6,165 nucleotides of DNA from assembly GCA_023436715.1 (NCBI GenBank), contig JAEZIJ010000139.1, forward strand, positions 1-6,165, written 5' to 3'. Numbering within the stretch: the first letter of the stretch is position 1; each line of letters starts with the position of its first letter. Source of the stretch: Acidobacteriota bacterium (GTDB lineage: Bacteria; Acidobacteriota; Terriglobia; Bryobacterales; Bryobacteraceae). This document shows, piece by piece, positions 5,517 through 6,165 of this stretch. Both the position numbers and the translations under genes were made by a program. The notes below the pieces were generated by a model, which saw only the letters and a list, made by a program, of their open reading frames with translations, was not told where the DNA came from and made no database searches.

Positions 5517-5621
5517 CTATCCCGCGCGCATCTTCTCGAACCGCTCGTGGCGACGGAAGACCTGCGAATCATTCGGGTTCTTGATCTTGAGCCATGTCGT
5601 TGGCTCACCCGCATAGACCCC
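5517..5621 (-). pseudogene. Remnant of an ATP-dependent DNA ligase C-terminus
   Basis: The minus strand encodes GVYAGEPTTWLKIKNPNDSQ followed by a short basic tail (VFRRHERFEKMRAG) and a TAG stop. The Tyr, the TTWLKIKNP core and the SQ...R.E.FE spacing match what I know of motif V and the tail of bacterial ATP-dependent DNA ligases, where the LKxK lysines contact the nucleotide. The frame stays open upstream to 5744, but residues before GVYA no longer resemble a ligase, and no adenylation motif (KxDG) or other domain is present. It is therefore a truncated scrap, probably left by a deletion or by insertion of the neighbouring DNA. The identification rests on about 30 residues and was not searched. 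Confidence 0.5.
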
Positions 5622-5706
5622 CGAAGCCGTGACAGCACTCACAATCCGGCCGCTTTTTCCAAGATGACAACCACCTAAGCCCTTGAGCTGCTTCGAAATA
5701 AAACAA

Positions 5707-5736
5707 TTGCCATTAAGTATGTCTTTTTGGAATAAT
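5707..5736 (+). promoter_or_regulatory. Sigma70-type promoter for the last gene
   Basis: TTGCCA (5707-5712) and AATAAT (5731-5736) each match the consensus at five of six positions, with an 18-base spacer in a locally AT-rich patch. Transcription would begin near 5743 and run through about 135 bases of leader to the ATG at 5879. Confidence 0.5.
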
Positions 5737-5751
5737 CGCCCCAGCTAAGTG

Positions 5752-5771
5752 CGGAGTGCCGAGACACTCCG
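5752..5771 (+). repeat. 7-bp hairpin in the leader of the last gene
   Basis: CGGAGTG (5752-5758) and CACTCCG (5765-5771) form a perfect stem with a six-base loop, starting about ten bases after the predicted transcription start. It is not followed by a T-run, so it is more likely a leader RNA structure or protein site than a terminator. Confidence 0.45.
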
Positions 5772-5878
5772 ATTCAAAACTCTTTCTCGCTTCGAGTCAG
5801 TGGAAGTGTATCCGCTGACCATGTACCTGAGAGAACCAACCGAGCGGTAATCCATCAGCAGTTCGCCGCAGGCGAGCC

Positions 5879-6082
5879 ATGCAAAAACTCGTTCCCTATT
5901 ACGGTTACGATGGTCGGTATCTCGACCACATCAGCGTCGCCCGTGCAAAGCGCCTCGAAATGACAGGGCGCGTCAATGTTGTGCGTCACCCTAAAGGGCA
6001 CATCAATCGGGTGATCCTGCTCCGCGGAAAGAACGATCCGAAGCGGAACTTGTCAACGACTTTGAGACACCTGCCCGCATAA
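5879..6082 (+). CDS. Small conserved-looking hypothetical protein (67 aa)
   Basis: The 67-aa basic product reads as a compact soluble protein: MQKLVPYYGYDGRYLDHISV, then a helix (ARAKRLEMTGRVN), a strand (VVRHPKGHINRVILLRG) and a charged tail ending in TTLRHLPA. I have an impression of similar short proteins in soil bacteria but cannot name a family. The start has only a weak AGGCGA a few bases upstream (5869-5874), and a CGCC-GCA-GGCG hairpin overlaps that site, which could limit translation. It has its own good promoter candidate, a long leader with a hairpin, and a strong GC-rich hairpin after the stop, so it looks like a separate unit rather than part of the reverse transcriptase operon. 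The basic character suggests nucleic-acid binding; this is a guess. Confidence 0.55.
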   Translation: MQKLVPYYGYDGRYLDHISVARAKRLEMTGRVNVVRHPKGHINRVILLRGKNDPKRNLSTTLRHLPA

Positions 6083-6101
6083 ATTAGTGTTGCTCCTCTT
6101 C

Positions 6102-6127
6102 GCTCGCTGCCCGTGCGGGCGGCGGGT
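6102..6127 (+). terminator. GC-rich stem-loop after the last gene
   Basis: Bases 6102-6112 pair with 6117-6127 (11 pairs including three G-T pairs) around a GTGC loop, 19 bases after the stop codon. There is no run of T after it, so it would be an atypical intrinsic terminator. An RNA-stabilising hairpin or part of a repeat is the alternative. Confidence 0.35.
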
Positions 6128-6165
6128 TGATCCAGACAGCAGTGGGTCGGGCCGGAGGCTTGGGA

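Noticed and set aside
5331..5678. Plus-strand 115-codon frame across the GCGCCAGGG repeats
   Set aside because: Its composition is low-information and Arg-rich, it starts inside the hairpin arm, and it lies opposite the better supported ligase remnant.
1..6165. tRNA or rRNA gene as an integration site
   Set aside because: No cloverleaf, CCA-ended arm or rRNA-like stretch was seen on either strand.

Overview
This is a GC-rich bacterial window that looks like an accessory region. It has a run of short, tightly packed plus-strand genes of phage or integrative-element type, then a reverse transcriptase gene of the antiviral 'unknown group' (UG/DRT) kind, then about 0.9 kb of mostly non-coding DNA holding a striking hairpin and a gene scrap, then one small conserved-looking gene. 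The host cannot be named. Codon use, the small 67-aa protein and the ligase scrap bring to mind soil bacteria such as Acidobacteriota, but that is only an impression.

Bases 1-2920 (perhaps to about 3201) form a probable operon of seven or eight genes with short gaps, ATGA/GTGA overlaps and good ribosome binding sites. Several products look nucleic-acid related: a helix-turn-helix protein cut by the window edge, a HicA-like domain fused to a coiled coil and a winged helix, a DUF7694-like protein, a possible ribbon-helix-helix/winged-helix protein and a zinc-ribbon mini-protein. None has a function I can assign, and no phage structural gene, integrase or transposase is visible.

Bases 3202-3385 are a non-coding leader with a 9-bp inverted repeat and a perfect TATAAT. 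It precedes a reverse transcriptase (3386-4985) that would be 532 aa with motifs A to D and a helical C-terminal domain. The gene is broken by one extra base in a C-run at 3895-3898, directly after motif A. Every catalytic motif is otherwise preserved, so this is a sequencing indel, a very recent inactivation, or less likely a recoded gene.

Bases 4986-5878 hold a GNRA-type stem-loop, a ~32-bp near-perfect hairpin (5268-5337), and on the minus strand a remnant resembling the C-terminus of an ATP-dependent DNA ligase. They also hold a good sigma70-type promoter (5707-5736) with a long leader into the final gene (5879-6082), which is followed by a GC-rich hairpin.

The best candidate for an interesting system is the reverse transcriptase together with its two structured flanks, since several DRT systems use a neighbouring non-coding RNA as template or cofactor. 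That link is inference here.
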